DNA from: CAZWVM01 sp964637705
GTDB taxonomy: Bacteria; UBA8481
Direction: 5' to 3'
Length of the DNA stretch: 6,792 bases
Assembly (NCBI GenBank): GCA_964637705.1
Contig: CAZWVM010000187.1
Span: forward strand, 1-6,792
Below are positions 5,038 to 6,792 of this stretch, one piece after another. The notes beneath the pieces were generated by a model. That model was not told the origin of the DNA. It did no database searches and saw nothing but the letters and a program-made list of their open reading frames with translations. Made by a program: the position numbers and the translations under genes. Positions within the stretch are counted from its first letter, which is position 1. The number at the start of each line of letters is the position of its first letter.

Positions 5038-6543
5038 CTAGTCGAAGAGCCACGCCAGCGGGAATCGGACCGCGCGCTCGGCCTTGAGCGCCGCATAGTA
5101 TCCCGAGATCGCCGCGTGCTCGAAGGTCGGATACAGGGTGTAGTCGCCCGCGAGGAGGACGGTGCCGGAATTGACCCGGGCCAGCCGGTCGAGCCGGGCA
5201 TATGCGCCGGGCGTCATGACCGGGTAGGCGTGGGGGAAGCGCTGGAGATCGTGCCCGACGACCCGGCGGCCGATCCCGGGGAAGATCGTCTCGGCGTCAG
5301 CGATCGCGCGCTCGAGGATCTCGGCCTCGGGCATCGTGTCGAGCGACCTGTCGAGGTGGCTTCGCGGGGCGATGTAGAGCGAGAGAACGCAGCCCTTGCC
5401 CTCGACCAGCCCGGGACGGCAGTGCTTCTCGACCCAGGTCCCGTCGTAGATGTCCGTGAAGAAGAGGCCGTCCGGCACGCCCAGGTCGAAGGCGCGGTCG
5501 AAGACGGGACGGTCGGTGAAGAGCGCGAGGGTGGCATAGGAGGAATAGGGGATGCTCTCCATGATCGTCCGACGTTCCCCCTCGATGAGAGTCGGAGCGA
5601 GTCGCAGGGCGATCGGCGCGGGCACGGCCAGGATGACGACAAGGGCCTCGACGATCCTCGTCTCGCCGGAGGAGTCGCGGTACGCCACGCGCTTCCAGCG
5701 GCCCTGCGAGGTCACCTCCACGACGGTCGCGTTGAGCCGGATTCGTTCGCCGAGCCGCTCGGCGAGGGAGTCGGTCAGTTCCGCGAGCCCGCCGGGAAAG
5801 GTGTAGGTGCCGGTTCCTTCCTCCGCATCCTCCGGGTCGGGCTCCGCGCTCAGGTTCCCGGCGTCATCGACCGGCTCGGCCTCGAGAAAGTCGAAGGCGA
5901 TCTCGGGGAGAAAGCCGTGGGCCGAGATCTCGTCGATCGAGGCGCCGAAGAGCCCGCGGCAGGCGACGTTCGTGGCTTCCTGGTAGATCCCGCCGAAACC
6001 CTTCTCCACGAGGTACTGCCGCGCGGTCATCCCGTCGAGCCGGGCGGCCTCGCCCGTCTTCTCGAAGTAGGGCACGTCGCGGTAGCCCTTCACGGCCTCC
6101 TGCAGGGTCGCCCCGAACCGGTTGTATTCCTCGACGCTCGAGCGCTCGATGTGCATGAGCGCGACGCCGCCGTCGCCGAAGTAGATCGTGCCGTCGCGGA
6201 AGCGGGCATCTCCCGGGTAGGGGATCTCGACCGGCGTGATCCCGAGGTCCGCGATGATCCGCTCGAGAGCGCTCACCGGTTCGCCGAGATACTCCGCGCC
6301 CCGGGCATACCGGAAGTCCCGGTAACGCCCGGAGACGGCCCGACCGCCGGCCCGCGGTTCCTTCTCCAGGACGAGCACGTCCCGGTCGCGGAGAAACCAG
6401 GCCGAGGAGAGCCCGGCGATGCCTCCGCCGACGACGACGATCTCGCGGCGCTCGATGCCGGGGTCGGAGCCGCAGGCGGCACCGGCCAGGAGCAGCAGGA
6501 GGGCGATCGCGCCGTGAGCGATCGGGGTGAAGAGGCGTTTCAT
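5038..6543 (-). CDS. FAD-dependent amine oxidase-like protein, probable secreted lipoprotein
   Basis: This 501-residue flavoprotein belongs to the NAD(P)-binding Rossmann / flavin amine oxidoreductase group. The dinucleotide motif is VVVGGGIAGLSS (36-47), the ribose-binding acid is E60 in VLVLEKE, and the GG doublet lies at 66-67. A C-terminal FAD-contacting segment begins at about 463 (LLAGDYT with G466-D467, then HAAISGYYAA), as in monoamine oxidases and phytoene desaturases. The first 24 residues look like a signal peptide: MKR, a Leu-rich core and AGAAC with C24. The -3 residue is Gly rather than Leu/Val/Ile, so lipidation is possible but atypical. Flavoproteins folded before export normally need a Tat motif; only KR is present, with no RR. 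The substrate is not evident. No clear Shine-Dalgarno precedes ATG 6543. It leads a two-gene unit with the membrane protein. Confidence 0.85.
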   Translation of the reverse strand: MKRLFTPIAHGAIALLLLLAGAACGSDPGIERREIVVVGGGIAGLSSAWFLRDRDVLVLEKEPRAGGRAVSGRYRDFRYARGAEYLGEPVSALERIIADLGITPVEIPYPGDARFRDGTIYFGDGGVALMHIERSSVEEYNRFGATLQEAVKGYRDVPYFEKTGEAARLDGMTARQYLVEKGFGGIYQEATNVACRGLFGASIDEISAHGFLPEIAFDFLEAEPVDDAGNLSAEPDPEDAEEGTGTYTFPGGLAELTDSLAERLGERIRLNATVVEVTSQGRWKRVAYRDSSGETRIVEALVVILAVPAPIALRLAPTLIEGERRTIMESIPYSSYATLALFTDRPVFDRAFDLGVPDGLFFTDIYDGTWVEKHCRPGLVEGKGCVLSLYIAPRSHLDRSLDTMPEAEILERAIADAETIFPGIGRRVVGHDLQRFPHAYPVMTPGAYARLDRLARVNSGTVLLAGDYTLYPTFEHAAISGYYAALKAERAVRFPLAWLFD

Positions 6544-6583
6544 GCGCGGTTGTCCATCCCGGTCATGACTCGCGCTGAAAGCG

Positions 6584-6613
6584 AAAACCCCGCCCGGCGC
6601 CGGCCGGACGGGG
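6584..6613 (-). terminator. Intrinsic terminator of the upstream partial gene
   Basis: Read on the - strand, CCCCGTCCGG (6613-6604) pairs with CCGGGCGGGG (6597-6588) across a 6-nt loop, ten base pairs including one G-U, followed at once by TTTT (6587-6584). It lies 18 bp past the stop of the partial gene at 6632 and about 40 bp before the oxidase start, so it separates the two transcription units. An oxidase promoter must then lie within or just after it; none is clearly visible. Confidence 0.88.
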
Positions 6614-6631
6614 TCGTGATTTCCGAGAACG

Positions 6632-6792
6632 TCACTTGCCCTTGAAGTCGATCGCCACGATCCGGCCGATGCACGACTCCAGTTCGATCGCGCGCCAGAC
6701 GAAGCAACCGATCCAGGTCCGCTTGTTCGAGAGCTTCTCGATCTCGCCGCCGATGTTCTCGGCGTGGATGAGGCCCTTGGGGAAGAGCTTCA
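6632..6792 (-). CDS. C-terminal end of an unrecognised protein (partial)
   Basis: The last 53 codons of a - strand gene are visible; the rest lies beyond the window. The frame is open from 6790 to the TGA at 6634-6632, with the strong third-position G/C bias of the neighbouring genes. The peptide begins KLFPKGLIHAENIGG and ends in DFKGK, with two cysteines and two tryptophans in the middle (TWIGCF and the ESC region). I cannot assign a family. The terminator 18 bp after the stop supports it being a real gene end. Confidence 0.72.
   Translation of the reverse strand, partial: KLFPKGLIHAENIGGEIEKLSNKRTWIGCFVWRAIELESCIGRIVAIDFKGK

Noticed and set aside
4843..6645. A 600-codon + strand open frame
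   Set aside because: It lies antisense to the FAD oxidase and membrane genes. Its product is low-complexity, rich in Arg, Asp, Glu and Gly with no motif, as expected of the reverse frame of high-G+C coding DNA.
1..6792. CRISPR array, tRNA or rRNA genes
   Set aside because: I saw no regularly spaced short repeats, cloverleaf-like sequence or rRNA signature on either strand.

Overview
The window comes from a high-G+C bacterium, probably Gram-negative, since one gene carries a lipoprotein-type signal and the carbonic anhydrase is of the E. coli Can type. The phylum cannot be fixed from the sequence. There are two very different halves.

Region 1 (about 1-1806) is accessory DNA, visibly less G+C-rich and with looser codon use than the rest. 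Three short, unrelated, co-oriented genes follow each other: a GNAT N-acetyltransferase, an orphan four-helix membrane protein and a HIT-family nucleotide-binding protein. Between them lie sequences that look like integron attC recombination sites: GTTRRRY-type core sites, AAC-type partner sites, and imperfect inverted repeats with unpaired extra bases. One right-arm sequence is repeated almost exactly at 211-231 and 1235-1255. I read this as a short gene-cassette array without an integrase in view (a CALIN or the tail of a chromosomal integron). A 70-bp direct repeat (4-73 and 1737-1806, 67/70 identical) brackets the array. Each copy ends in a plausible sigma-70 promoter whose -35 box overlaps a core site.

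Region 2 (about 1807-4506, + strand) looks like a compact operon starting from the second repeat copy: a YjhP-like SAM-dependent methyltransferase, a HAD hydrolase, a beta-carbonic anhydrase (can) and an O6-alkylguanine-DNA alkyltransferase. Methyltransferase/HAD and anhydrase/alkyltransferase overlap by GTGA, which suggests translational coupling. The four activities do not form an obvious single pathway; DNA repair and small-molecule housekeeping is the most that can be said.

Region 3 (4503-6792, - strand) converges on region 2, and the two stop codons share one CTAG. It holds an FAD-dependent amine-oxidase-like protein with an N-terminal signal, followed 25 bp later by a small polytopic membrane protein, probably an operon. 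Upstream is the C-terminal end of an unrecognised protein, closed by a clear intrinsic terminator.
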